From JAFGDI01 sp963662515 (lineage in GTDB: Bacteria > Planctomycetota > Phycisphaerae > Sedimentisphaerales > SM23-30): DNA of 64,000 nt. The stretch lies in assembly GCA_963662515.1 (NCBI GenBank), contig OY759675.1:1550001-1614000 (forward strand), read 5' to 3'. The notes under the pieces were generated by a model, which worked only from the letters and a program-made list of their open reading frames with translations, had not been told where the DNA came from and ran no database searches. The position numbers were made by a program, and so were the translations under genes. Shown here piece by piece: positions 26,957 through 35,851 of the stretch. How positions within the stretch are numbered: the stretch's first letter is position 1; each line of letters begins with the position of its first letter.

Positions 26957-27877
26957 ATGCGTGTACTTGTAAAACGAGGCTTTAGCCTGATATATGACAA
27001 GAGGTTCGATAAAGGGCCTGTAAATATAGGAAGACGGCGGGAATGTCACATTTCATTGCCGGACAGGTCTGTTTCTCGTAAGCATGCTATGATGTTGAAA
27101 GATCCCAGTGGAAACTGGTATGTCCAGGATATGGAGTCGGCAAATCAGACCCTGGTGAATGGTAAGCCAGTTTCACGCGTTCCCTTGTCTGAAGGCGACA
27201 TAATAAGTATTGCAGATTTTACTATAGAAGTACATTTTGATGATCCACTGCCAGATAATGACAGTGAATTTCACCGTGAAGAACAGCAGGTATTTGACCA
27301 GCGATTCAATTTATCTGAGACGGTAATAGCCCACGATGTGAAAGAGTCAATTTATAGCTGCTCCTGTCGTTATGATCGTGTGGTAGAACTGGCTCCCCGT
27401 CATCTCAAAGATTTTTACGACATGAATCTGGCCTTGTTTAATCTCAACGATGAAGAGTCGTTTCTCGAGATATTCACCAGTTTGCTAAAAGATCAATTTC
27501 AGGCAGCTCATGTTTGGGCTGGTTTGCGTGAGACTACCGCAGGGCCGTTGACCTGTCATTTTGGACGAGGACGCGGCGGGGCAAGGCTGGATATGACAGG
27601 AATGCCAGGCAAGCATATAATTCGTCAGGCAGTAGAAACAGAGAAATATATACTTGTTCCGGACTTTTCGGATAGTTTTGCACCGGAAGATACCCGCTTA
27701 CCTGATGCTGGTCATGTACTATCTGCTATGGCAGCACCAATAGTAGCTCCAATCGGCATTTATGGAATAATCTATCTTGATAACTGGCAGGATTGCCAGC
27801 CTTATGACCGCCAGGACCTCGATTATCTGGCATTATTGAGTATTCAGATAGCGGCATTTTCCGAGAAGATCGGTTAA
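26957..27877 (+). CDS. FHA-GAF signalling protein
   Basis: 306 residues, cytoplasmic. The FHA domain (1-100) is complete: VNIGRRRECHISLPDRSVSRKHAMML, then NQTLVNGKPVSRVPLSEGDIISI, with the phosphothreonine-contacting Arg/Ser and Asn. Residues ~150-305 form a GAF domain (FLEIFTSLLKDQFQAAHVWAGL, LVPDFSDSFAPED, GIYGIIYLDN). Such proteins sense a small ligand and bind a phosphorylated partner, usually a substrate of a Ser/Thr kinase. No kinase gene is nearby; the adjacent exported TPR/HEAT gene is 170 bases downstream. Confidence 0.85.
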   Translation: MRVLVKRGFSLIYDKRFDKGPVNIGRRRECHISLPDRSVSRKHAMMLKDPSGNWYVQDMESANQTLVNGKPVSRVPLSEGDIISIADFTIEVHFDDPLPDNDSEFHREEQQVFDQRFNLSETVIAHDVKESIYSCSCRYDRVVELAPRHLKDFYDMNLALFNLNDEESFLEIFTSLLKDQFQAAHVWAGLRETTAGPLTCHFGRGRGGARLDMTGMPGKHIIRQAVETEKYILVPDFSDSFAPEDTRLPDAGHVLSAMAAPIVAPIGIYGIIYLDNWQDCQPYDRQDLDYLALLSIQIAAFSEKIG

Positions 27878-28046
27878 GCAACTCCAGATTAATTTTGCCT
27901 GATTAGTCACCTTTGATTTGAGCTTCTGTTCAGTTCAATTTGTACCTGTTCAGTTTATATTCTGGTCATATATCAGGCAGTCAAATCCGTTTAAGCGGCT
28001 GATATTTATTTCGGTCTTTAGTGTTCGAGTTTTACAGGGGGCTGAG

Positions 28047-30479
28047 TTGAAAAAACATTTCATTGTATATATTGCACTTTTTTATCTGGCATCTATCCTT
28101 TCAGCGGGCGAAGTAAATGCAAGCCGTCGGTTATCAGGTATGGCTCGTGCCTTGTGGACTCCGGTTGAACTGCACAGCAAGGGTTTGGTCAGTTCGGATA
28201 TGTCAAAATCGCAGATCGATACCAGTGTTCGACAGGCAGTTATCTGGCTTGAAGCAGCCGAAAGATTAGAAAGTGGCAATAAAATGATTCTGGCAGATCT
28301 TGAATACTTATATCGGTCAGAAATGATAGATGATCCTGGTCGTGCCCTGAAGGCTCTGACTGCCTACAGTAATACTCAGCCAGAGGATAATATTTGTGTT
28401 AGCAATTGGATGCAATATTGTCTGGACAAGCTGGATCAGCAGTCACAGCGTGAAATTTTTATTAATTCAATGCTTGAGAATCTCCAGCCATATCCTAAAG
28501 TGCAGTCGGAGATGATCTCGTTACTTGGTGTTTATGCCGCACAGCAGGGGAAACTCGACAGAGCGGCATCTTTATTTGAGTATGCCTGGAAGGTCTGGCC
28601 ATATAATCTTGATGCTGGTGCTAAATTACTGGCATTACCCCGTCCGGATTTTGTTGATCCGGAAGGCCAGTTGAGTGATATAGAGAAGCAAGAGCTCAGT
28701 TACCAATATGACCAGCAGGAGCAGTTCCGTACGGTATATTATCTGGTTATGTCACTGCTGGCAGATCCGGGTGATGTTGAGGTTGCTCTTGATCTGGCTG
28801 ATATATTGTTTAATCTTAATAAATTTGCCGGGTCAGAGCTTTGTTATGGTCATTGTGTGTCTCTGCTGGTGAAAGATAATGATGAGGTAAATCCAGAAGA
28901 GCTTACAGGTCTTAGATTCAAACAGGCTGTTTGTGCCTATAATACTAAAGACTATAATCTTGCCCATAATATTTTATCTGAAATATTGAAGGGTTCACCA
29001 GCGGATATTCCTGCTGCTGCATTTGCTGTTATGTCGATGACAAAAATAGGTGATAGTGCTGAAGCACATGAGTTTACTGATAAGTTTTTAGCCAGTTCTG
29101 ATTTGCAGAGATTAGTTCAGTCGGGAGACCGGCAGTGCTGTCTTGATCTTGCCTGGTTTTATGCATTTGTCCAGGAAGATACCAAAAAGGCATACGACCT
29201 TTTAGTAAAGGCCGGACCTGATAGTGAGGGTAATATGCCGGCGTTAATGGGATATCTGGAGGTTGTATCAGGAGTATTTTCGACATCTGAAGATTATCTC
29301 AATAAATATGAATTAAATTCGCCAGCGAATATATTTGCTCTGGCAAAGCTGTACTCAGTTAATGGCCAGTTTGAAAAGGCATACGATCTTTGTCAGTTGG
29401 CATTAAACAGCTCGCCTGGAGTTTTGTATGCAAGAATAAACGATCTGCTTGTAAGTATTCGAGAGCAGGCTGGTATAAGTTACGCACAAAGCAGCGACCT
29501 GATCGATGCTGCGGTGTCGAAATTAAATTCTAAGCAGCTTTCTTTGGCCTTACAGCCAGAACTGTTTATGCAATGCAGTAGTCGGACCTCCCGAAAGATA
29601 TATGAATTTGGAGAAGACATTATACTTGATATTTCTACTGTTAATATATCCTCATTTGAGCTTCCGTTGGGGCCAGAAACTTTTTTTGACCCTTATGTAT
29701 ATTATCAGGCTAAAGTTACTCCTAAAATACCGGGGGTAAAATCAGAAGCAATAATTGTACCGCTTGGCTTATCTTATCTGGCACAAATACCGGTTTTAAG
29801 GCCGGGTTTTGCCAATAGTTATCAGCAAGTTATCAGTTCCGGGCCAATAGGGCAGATATTAGGAGATTCGCCCCAGATATCATTTGAGATAGTATTTGAT
29901 TGTATTCCAGCTCCTCTTATTGATAAAGAGCAAATTCTCATTTCTGCCTGTCCGGCATTAGTTAGTAGTTCAGAGCCAGTTGAGAGGGCGGCATTTAATC
30001 CAACACCTCAGCGTTTGAGTTTGTATTATAAGATGCTGCAAGAGGGCAAAGAAGAGGAAAAAATACAGGCTGCGTATTTGTTTGCCGGACTACTTAAAGA
30101 GTCAATAGCCAGTCGGGAAGGGAAACTGGCCTATAAGCCGCGTATAGTTGATTATGACAGGACTGTAGATGCAATAATAACAAATCTGAAAGACAGTACC
30201 TGGCAGGTGCGTGCCTGGACAGCACATAGTCTTGATGGTTTATTAAATGATAAGAAGATAGTTAATGCTTTGTCAACTTTACTGAAGGACCCTGACTGGT
30301 TTGTTCGCCTTATGGTTCTGAATACTTTAAGGAGGTCAGTAAAGATCGATACAGTTATCGATTGGTTTGCAGAAAACGAAACGGATCCAACTATTCAGCG
30401 TCAGATCAGTATATGGAAAAGCACACCCTGGTCTGTTGAGCCTTTGCCATTTGGATTGCCCGGCAGTAAGCAAGAATAG
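28047..30479 (+). CDS. Exported TPR/HEAT repeat protein of unknown function
   Basis: About 810 residues from a TTG start at 28047, chosen because AGGGGG lies 5 bases upstream and the following residues form a signal peptide (KKHFIVYIALFYLASILSAGEVNA); the frame is open further upstream to 27918 but without a signal. Helical TPR-like repeats fill ~60-500 (LLGVYAAQQGKLDRAASLFEYAWKVWP; ALAKLYSVNGQFEKAYDLCQLAL), a beta-rich part ~500-660 follows, and two HEAT repeats end it (DSTWQVRAWTAHSLDGLLND, DPDWFVRLMVLNTLRRSV). Probably a periplasmic scaffold. No family name can be given. Confidence 0.75.
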   Translation: MKKHFIVYIALFYLASILSAGEVNASRRLSGMARALWTPVELHSKGLVSSDMSKSQIDTSVRQAVIWLEAAERLESGNKMILADLEYLYRSEMIDDPGRALKALTAYSNTQPEDNICVSNWMQYCLDKLDQQSQREIFINSMLENLQPYPKVQSEMISLLGVYAAQQGKLDRAASLFEYAWKVWPYNLDAGAKLLALPRPDFVDPEGQLSDIEKQELSYQYDQQEQFRTVYYLVMSLLADPGDVEVALDLADILFNLNKFAGSELCYGHCVSLLVKDNDEVNPEELTGLRFKQAVCAYNTKDYNLAHNILSEILKGSPADIPAAAFAVMSMTKIGDSAEAHEFTDKFLASSDLQRLVQSGDRQCCLDLAWFYAFVQEDTKKAYDLLVKAGPDSEGNMPALMGYLEVVSGVFSTSEDYLNKYELNSPANIFALAKLYSVNGQFEKAYDLCQLALNSSPGVLYARINDLLVSIREQAGISYAQSSDLIDAAVSKLNSKQLSLALQPELFMQCSSRTSRKIYEFGEDIILDISTVNISSFELPLGPETFFDPYVYYQAKVTPKIPGVKSEAIIVPLGLSYLAQIPVLRPGFANSYQQVISSGPIGQILGDSPQISFEIVFDCIPAPLIDKEQILISACPALVSSSEPVERAAFNPTPQRLSLYYKMLQEGKEEEKIQAAYLFAGLLKESIASREGKLAYKPRIVDYDRTVDAIITNLKDSTWQVRAWTAHSLDGLLNDKKIVNALSTLLKDPDWFVRLMVLNTLRRSVKIDTVIDWFAENETDPTIQRQISIWKSTPWSVEPLPFGLPGSKQE

Positions 30480-30493
30480 TGTGGCAAGTAGAG

Positions 30494-31807
30494 CTATAGT
30501 CTTATAGTCAAGCTGCGGGCGTGGGCATCGAGGCCTTCGACGCTGGCTATTGTTTGTATGTCTGCGGCAGCCTTTTTAAGGGATTCTTTGTTATAACTGA
30601 TTACACTGCTTTGACGCAGGAAATCATTCACATTAAGCGGGCCAAAGAGCTTAGCAGATCCGCCGGTGGGGAGAGTATGGCTTGGCCCGGCATAATAATC
30701 GCCACAGGCAACCGGGGTATCATGTCCGATAAAGATCGCTCCGGCATTGACTATCTTATCAGCAATAGAATCAGAGTTTTTACACTGAATTTGCAAATGT
30801 TCGGCGGCGAAATCATTAGCCAGATCAATGCATTGAGCCATATTTTCGGCAATAACGATGAGAGAATCTTCAGAAATACATTTGCGGGTGGCCTGAGCCC
30901 GCCCCAACTGTTCAATTTGCACTGATAATTCCCTACTCACTTCATGAGCAAGCTGAGCGGAGTCAGTGATTAACATAGAGCTCCCGGGTGCGTGTTCTGC
31001 CTGACTGAGCAGGTCAGCGGCTACGAATGCCGGGTTCGCAGAATCATCTGCCAGAACTAACACATCGCTGGGACCGGCGAAGCTGTCAATATCAACCAGT
31101 CCAAAAACTTCCTTTTTGGCCAGTTGTCCCCAGATATTGCCCGGTCCGACTATTTTGTCAACTTTCCCGATGGTTTCGGTTCCCCAGGCCAGGGCGCCAA
31201 CTGCATGGGCACCACTAATACGGTACACATCTGTTACGCCCAATTCGTAGCATACAGCCAGAATAACCGGGTGGATAGTGCCTTGAAAACGAGGAGCACT
31301 TATAACTGCTGTTTCTTTTACTCCGGCAACCTGGGCGGGAACAACAGTCATAATTACGGTTGAGGGTAATGGCGCTGATGCGCCGGGCACACAGATTCCC
31401 ACGCGCTGCAGAGGATTGTAGCGTACACCCAGTCGAGTGCCACCACTATTCTGCCAGTCGGCAGGTGCTTTTATCTTTATCTTTTCCTGATAGTCACGCA
31501 CATTACTGATCGCATGCCGCAATGCAGATAGCAGTTCAGCAGGTATGTCTTTATGAGCCTGGGCGAGTTCTGCATCTGATATGCGTAACTGCTCTGGTTT
31601 CAGGCTGACATTGTCAAATTTTTCGCTGAACTGACACAGGGCCTTGTCACCACCGCTACGGACCTGGTCGATAATGTCTCTGACTGTCTGCTGGCGGGCC
31701 TGCTGGTTCATTAGTGAACCTTCAAGTGAGAACTTTTCCTTATATGCTTTCCACTGGGAGCTGAAGGATTCTGACCGTGTTTCGATAATGTTGATAATAG
31801 GATTCAT
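30494..31807 (-). CDS. hisD: Histidinol dehydrogenase
   Basis: Last two oxidations of histidine synthesis (histidinol to histidine, zinc and NAD+). 437 residues; signature blocks GICVPGASAPLPSTVIMTVVPAQVAGV, IVGPGNIWGQLAKKEVFG, DSFAGPSDVLVLADD, SQAEHAPGSSMLIT and FAAEHLQIQ are present, with the zinc/base His residues in the last two. No other his gene adjoins. It converges with the TPR/HEAT gene, with only 14 bases between stops and no terminator visible. Confidence 0.95.
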   Translation of the reverse strand: MNPIINIIETRSESFSSQWKAYKEKFSLEGSLMNQQARQQTVRDIIDQVRSGGDKALCQFSEKFDNVSLKPEQLRISDAELAQAHKDIPAELLSALRHAISNVRDYQEKIKIKAPADWQNSGGTRLGVRYNPLQRVGICVPGASAPLPSTVIMTVVPAQVAGVKETAVISAPRFQGTIHPVILAVCYELGVTDVYRISGAHAVGALAWGTETIGKVDKIVGPGNIWGQLAKKEVFGLVDIDSFAGPSDVLVLADDSANPAFVAADLLSQAEHAPGSSMLITDSAQLAHEVSRELSVQIEQLGRAQATRKCISEDSLIVIAENMAQCIDLANDFAAEHLQIQCKNSDSIADKIVNAGAIFIGHDTPVACGDYYAGPSHTLPTGGSAKLFGPLNVNDFLRQSSVISYNKESLKKAAADIQTIASVEGLDAHARSLTIRL

Positions 31808-31934
31808 ATTATAAGTTAAATTTCAGTAAGGTCTGCCCTTATATAGCAAGAGCAGCCATAAAGGGACTCAGGCATAATTTGATCTGGTTACAGAAAAGAT
31901 CATGCTTGGTTTCCTTTATGGCAGTTTGTTTTTA

Positions 31935-33203
31935 TTATGCGGTTTTCTTGCTGCTGTCTTCCGGGAATATAGTCTTTTCTTTTCTGACTACTTCATCGGT
32001 AATAGTGTATTTACCTTTGTTGCCCAGGTCTGGCAGTTTGTACATAATGTCAAGCATGAACTCTTCCATTACGCCGCGAAGTGCCCTGGCGCCGGTATCG
32101 CGTTTAAGAGCCAGGCGAGCCACTTCCAGCAGTGCTTCGCGGGCAAACTCCAGCGAGCAGCCTTCCATTTCAAAGAATTTCTGGTATTGCTTGGTTATGG
32201 CATTTTTAGGCTCAGTGAGAATATTAACCAGAGCATCTTCGTCCAGCGGTGACATAGAGGCAATTATGGGCAATCTACCAATAAGTTCGGGTATCATGCC
32301 AAAATGAACCAGATCCTGGGGTGTAACGCCCTTGAGTATTTCCAGGGTTTCTTCTGCCTTATTTCTTTCGATTATTTCTTCTGAGCCAAAGCCGATCTGG
32401 CTATGTCCCAGGCGTTTGCGAATGATAGTGTCCATGCCGGTAAATGTGCCGCCACAGATAAACAGTATCTGGGAAGTATCCATCTGAATGTACTGCTGTT
32501 CGGGGTGTTTGCGACCGCCCTGAGGAGGGATATTTGCTACGGTACCTTCGAGCATTTTGAGCAGGGACTGCTGCACGCCTTCGCCAGAGACATCCCGGGT
32601 TATACTGACATTTTGATTGGTCTTGCCGATCTTGTCAATTTCGTCAATATATATGATACCTCTCTGAGCTGCCTCCAGGTCAAATTCAGCTGCCTGTAAT
32701 AATCTCAGCAGAATGTTTTCTACATCCTCTCCTACATAGCCAGCCTCTGTAAGTGTTGTGGCATCAGAGATGGCAAAAGGCACATCGATAAACTTTGCGA
32801 GTGTTTTGGCGATAAGTGTTTTGCCTGACCCGGTAGGGCCGATGACCAGTACATTACTCTTTTCGATCTCGACTTCATTTTCGCCGGTCTGACCTTGATT
32901 GAGCCTTTTATAATGATTATGAACCGCTACAGATATGCACTTTTTGGCATAATCCTGGCCGATAACATATTTGTCCAGGTGTTCTTTAATGGAACGCGGA
33001 GAAGGTATGTTGTCAAAAGACTTACTGGGGCCGCCGCCTTTTCTTTTTTCCTGACGAATAATAGTTGAGCAAAGCTCTACGCAATCCGCACAGATATAAA
33101 TATCATTTGGCCCTTCGATTATTGGGCTTACTTCTTTATCATTTTTGCCGCAAAAGCTGCATTTGCTTATTCTGCGACGACCAGAACCTTTGTTTTCGCT
33201 CAT
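31935..33203 (-). CDS. clpX: ATP-dependent Clp protease ATP-binding subunit ClpX
   Basis: Hexameric AAA+ unfoldase that feeds ClpP. The N-terminal zinc finger (CSFCGKNDKEV...ICADCVELC) is complete; Walker A is GPTGSGKTLIAKTLAKF, the pore loop GYVGED, Walker B IIYIDEIDKI, the ClpP-docking IGF loop is in LGHSQIGFGSEE, and sensor 2 is in DTGARALRGVMEEFMLD. 422 residues, standard length. Unlike the common arrangement, clpP and tig are not adjacent. Confidence 0.96.
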   Translation of the reverse strand: MSENKGSGRRRISKCSFCGKNDKEVSPIIEGPNDIYICADCVELCSTIIRQEKRKGGGPSKSFDNIPSPRSIKEHLDKYVIGQDYAKKCISVAVHNHYKRLNQGQTGENEVEIEKSNVLVIGPTGSGKTLIAKTLAKFIDVPFAISDATTLTEAGYVGEDVENILLRLLQAAEFDLEAAQRGIIYIDEIDKIGKTNQNVSITRDVSGEGVQQSLLKMLEGTVANIPPQGGRKHPEQQYIQMDTSQILFICGGTFTGMDTIIRKRLGHSQIGFGSEEIIERNKAEETLEILKGVTPQDLVHFGMIPELIGRLPIIASMSPLDEDALVNILTEPKNAITKQYQKFFEMEGCSLEFAREALLEVARLALKRDTGARALRGVMEEFMLDIMYKLPDLGNKGKYTITDEVVRKEKTIFPEDSSKKTA

Positions 33204-33345
33204 TTCCTGAAGCTTTCTTTTCTGTCAGAAGTTATATCCCGGTGGGATTACCTTACTGTATGTTATTTTAGTATCTTGATATTATAGTCTTATAAAACAC
33301 CAGAGTTCAGGGAATTAATCAAATCCCATTGTTCTGGTAATAAAT

Positions 33346-33690
33346 TTATTTGCCATTCTGGCCGACATAAGCTTGTCTTAATTGTTGATATTCCTGCTGA
33401 GTTATGAGACCTTTTTTTTGCATATCCTGCAATTCGGTCAGGCTGAAAGAGCTGTGTTTATCACTAGTGACATTGCCCAGTCCTTTACGCCATTTACTCA
33501 GACGCATAATGGACCAGCCAGCCACTATCAGAGCCAGTATAACCAGGAGTATAAGGCCTATAACCCACGCCAGATCAGACATTTGCGCTTTGCCGGCGGG
33601 CCGACCGCCGTTATAGCCTGTTTCTGCTGGTCCGGCGGAAGTATTTCCCGGAACTACGGTCGCTGTTATTGTCGATTCTGCTATAAACAT
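33346..33690 (-). CDS. Small membrane protein with SHOCT domain
   Basis: 114 residues: a low-complexity Gly/Thr/Ala N-terminal part, one membrane helix (LAWVIGLILLVILALIVAGWSIM, ~40-62), then a C-terminal SHOCT helical hairpin (FSLTELQDMQKKGLITQQEYQQLRQAYVG). SHOCT domains are short oligomerisation modules. No ribosome-binding site is clear; translation could instead begin at the Met just before the membrane helix (33582). Function unknown. Confidence 0.7.
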   Translation of the reverse strand: MFIAESTITATVVPGNTSAGPAETGYNGGRPAGKAQMSDLAWVIGLILLVILALIVAGWSIMRLSKWRKGLGNVTSDKHSSFSLTELQDMQKKGLITQQEYQQLRQAYVGQNGK

Positions 33691-33902
33691 TATCGTTATT
33701 TTATATGAGAAATGCCGGTTTTAGTCAAGTTAATAACCACGCAGTTGAGACCGTCACTAACAGTTCAGGGGCACTTAAACCGTGGTATTTTATTAGACAT
33801 GCAAGTCGGCATCTGGTAATATTAAACGGTTCAGCAGCCGACTATGCTTTGGTAGATGCTGGTAGAAAATTTATTACAATTAACGACAGAATTCGCAAAA
33901 AA

Positions 33903-34700
33903 ATGGCAAAAATAGGTTTTATAGGTTGCGGCAAAATGGCTCAGGTGCTTATCGGTGCCTTCATCAATGGCGGTATAATAGCTGCCAGTGAGGTAATATG
34001 CTCCGATATCAATCCTGAATTATTAAATGAGGTTAGCAAAACACTTGGTGTTGAAACTACCAGTGATAATACTTATGTTTTTGATAATGCTGAGGTTATA
34101 TTCCTTGCGACAAAGCCTCAGAGTTTTCCTCAGGCTATACTTGACTGTCAGGGAAAAGTGAATGCCCGGCATGTTATAGTCTCGATCATGGCTGGTGTTA
34201 CTATTGCTAAGATCAAGTCGTTTTTGCCTGCTCCGGTAGTAAGGGTTATGCCTAACACACCCTGTCTGGTAGGGCAGATGGCGGCAGGTTATGCTGTGGG
34301 AGACGGTGTTGGTGCAGAGAAGGTGGTTTTGATCGAAAAACTGCTTAATTGTGCCGGGCTGGCTATCGAAGTCGCGGAAAAACAGTTAGATGCCGTAACA
34401 GGTCTGAGTGGTTCAGGGCCAGCATTTGTTGCCTGGCTTATTAAGCATTTTGTTCTTGCCGGCAGTTCTCTGGGGCTCAGTGAAAATGATGCCCGGGAAC
34501 TGGCATTACAGACTTTTGCCGGTACCGCGGTTTTATTACAGAAAAAAGAGCTGTCACCCGAAAAGTTGATCGAGATGGTATCTTCCCCCAATGGTACGAC
34601 TGTAGCTGGTCGCGAAATCTTAGAAAGTTCCGATGTCGGCGATGTGATAATCAGAACTGTAGCCCGGGCCGCTCAGAGAAGTGAGGAGCTGTCTAAATAG
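33903..34700 (+). CDS. proC: Pyrroline-5-carboxylate reductase
   Basis: Last step of proline synthesis, NAD(P)H-dependent. From the ATG at 33903 the protein is 265 residues, normal for the family, and starts with the Rossmann motif MAKIGFIGCGKMAQVLIGAF. VVRVMPNTPCLVGQMAAGYAVG and LDAVTGLSGSGPAFVAWLI are the family signatures. The frame runs on upstream to 33705, but that extension has no matching fold and no ribosome-binding site. It is followed by the manA-like gene after 78 bases. Confidence 0.93.
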   Translation: MAKIGFIGCGKMAQVLIGAFINGGIIAASEVICSDINPELLNEVSKTLGVETTSDNTYVFDNAEVIFLATKPQSFPQAILDCQGKVNARHVIVSIMAGVTIAKIKSFLPAPVVRVMPNTPCLVGQMAAGYAVGDGVGAEKVVLIEKLLNCAGLAIEVAEKQLDAVTGLSGSGPAFVAWLIKHFVLAGSSLGLSENDARELALQTFAGTAVLLQKKELSPEKLIEMVSSPNGTTVAGREILESSDVGDVIIRTVARAAQRSEELSK

Positions 34701-34778
34701 TGATCGCGTTATTGTGAATGCACAGATGATCACCGGTTATGCATATTATGTTGAGAGACAGGAACAGGTAGTTTTCAG

Positions 34779-35795
34779 ATGGAATTTGCTCCAATACAAT
34801 TTAAGCCAATATTAAAAGAACGGGTCTGGGGCTCCGGATTATTTAATAGTCTGTTCAAAAAGAGCGGCTCTGATGAACCAATAGGCGAATGCTGGCTTAT
34901 GGCAGATACACCAGAGGATGAGTCTGTTATTAACGGCGGTATATTTGACGGCAAGACCTTCAAATGGTTTTTACAGGAATATGGAGAGGCCTTTGGCTTC
35001 ACTTCGCAGCAATGTATGGGTTTGTTCAGCCTAACGGTGAAGTATCTTGATGCTGGTGATACTTTGAGTGTTCAGGTTCAGCCTGACCTTGAAGTAAGTC
35101 GTAAATATTCACAGGTTAGACCACTGGTGGAGTGTTGGTATATTATAGAGGCCAAACCAGATGCCTTTATTTATGCCGGGCTTAATGATGGTATTGTACG
35201 CGAAGATATGGAAAGAGCCCTGACAGCAGGTACTGTTGGTGAGTTGCTTCATAAAAAAAAGGTGGCAAAAGGCGATTTCTTTTTTATCCAGCCGGGAATG
35301 GTTCATGCCCTTGGGGCAGGTATAATAGCCGCTGAGATATCAACCTGGCCGGGTATTTCATTTCGGCTATATGATTGGGACCGTGTTGACAGCAGGGGGC
35401 TTAGCAGGACCTTGCATGTAAATGAGGCTCTTGAATCAATATACTTCGCTGATTCTGTTATTCCGGAAGATCAGTCGCCTGCCTTTGTTGCTCATGGTCA
35501 TTTAGAGGCGGTAGCAGAAATGTTGGGCGAAGGTCGTACTCTGGTTGATTGCCCGTATTTTACTGTCGCCGAAGTTAAAATCAGCAAAGGTGAGCATTTG
35601 TTCAAGACGGCGATGCCGATAATATTTACCACCGTATCGGGCGTATCCCGATTAAGTAATAAAACATATCCGGAGCAGTTTGTTAACCTTGCCTTTGGCT
35701 CGGGAGCTATTTTCCCGGCGACACAGCATGGTAAGATAGAGGTTGAAGAAGAAGCTGTTTTGCTTATGTGTATAGTAGGAACGATAATAGAATAA
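34779..35795 (+). CDS. manA: Class I mannose-6-phosphate isomerase (ManA-like), altered metal site
   Basis: Interconverts mannose-6-P and fructose-6-P, the entry point for mannose released by the GH92/GH125 cluster. 338 residues, cupin fold: PILKERVWGSGLFNSLFKKS, LLxVKYLDAGDTLSVQVQPDLE, ECWYIIEAKPDAFIYAG, FFFIQPGMVHALGAG, EISTWPGISFRLYDWDR. Three expected metal ligands are seen (Gln of SVQV, Glu of ECWY, His of VHALG), but the canonical VHPD His is Gln (VQPD). The end (TVSGVSRL, IFPATQHGKIEV) forms the second cupin. Activity is likely but less sure than usual. Confidence 0.85.
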   Translation: MEFAPIQFKPILKERVWGSGLFNSLFKKSGSDEPIGECWLMADTPEDESVINGGIFDGKTFKWFLQEYGEAFGFTSQQCMGLFSLTVKYLDAGDTLSVQVQPDLEVSRKYSQVRPLVECWYIIEAKPDAFIYAGLNDGIVREDMERALTAGTVGELLHKKKVAKGDFFFIQPGMVHALGAGIIAAEISTWPGISFRLYDWDRVDSRGLSRTLHVNEALESIYFADSVIPEDQSPAFVAHGHLEAVAEMLGEGRTLVDCPYFTVAEVKISKGEHLFKTAMPIIFTTVSGVSRLSNKTYPEQFVNLAFGSGAIFPATQHGKIEVEEEAVLLMCIVGTIIE

Positions 35796-35851
35796 CAGAT
35801 AATGGTTATCAGAGTTATTAACCGTAGAGATTACAGGTTAGGAGATTTTAT

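Noticed and set aside
33705..33902. N-terminal extension of ProC
   Set aside because: The extension has no fold similarity to the family and the ATG at 33903 directly begins the Rossmann motif.
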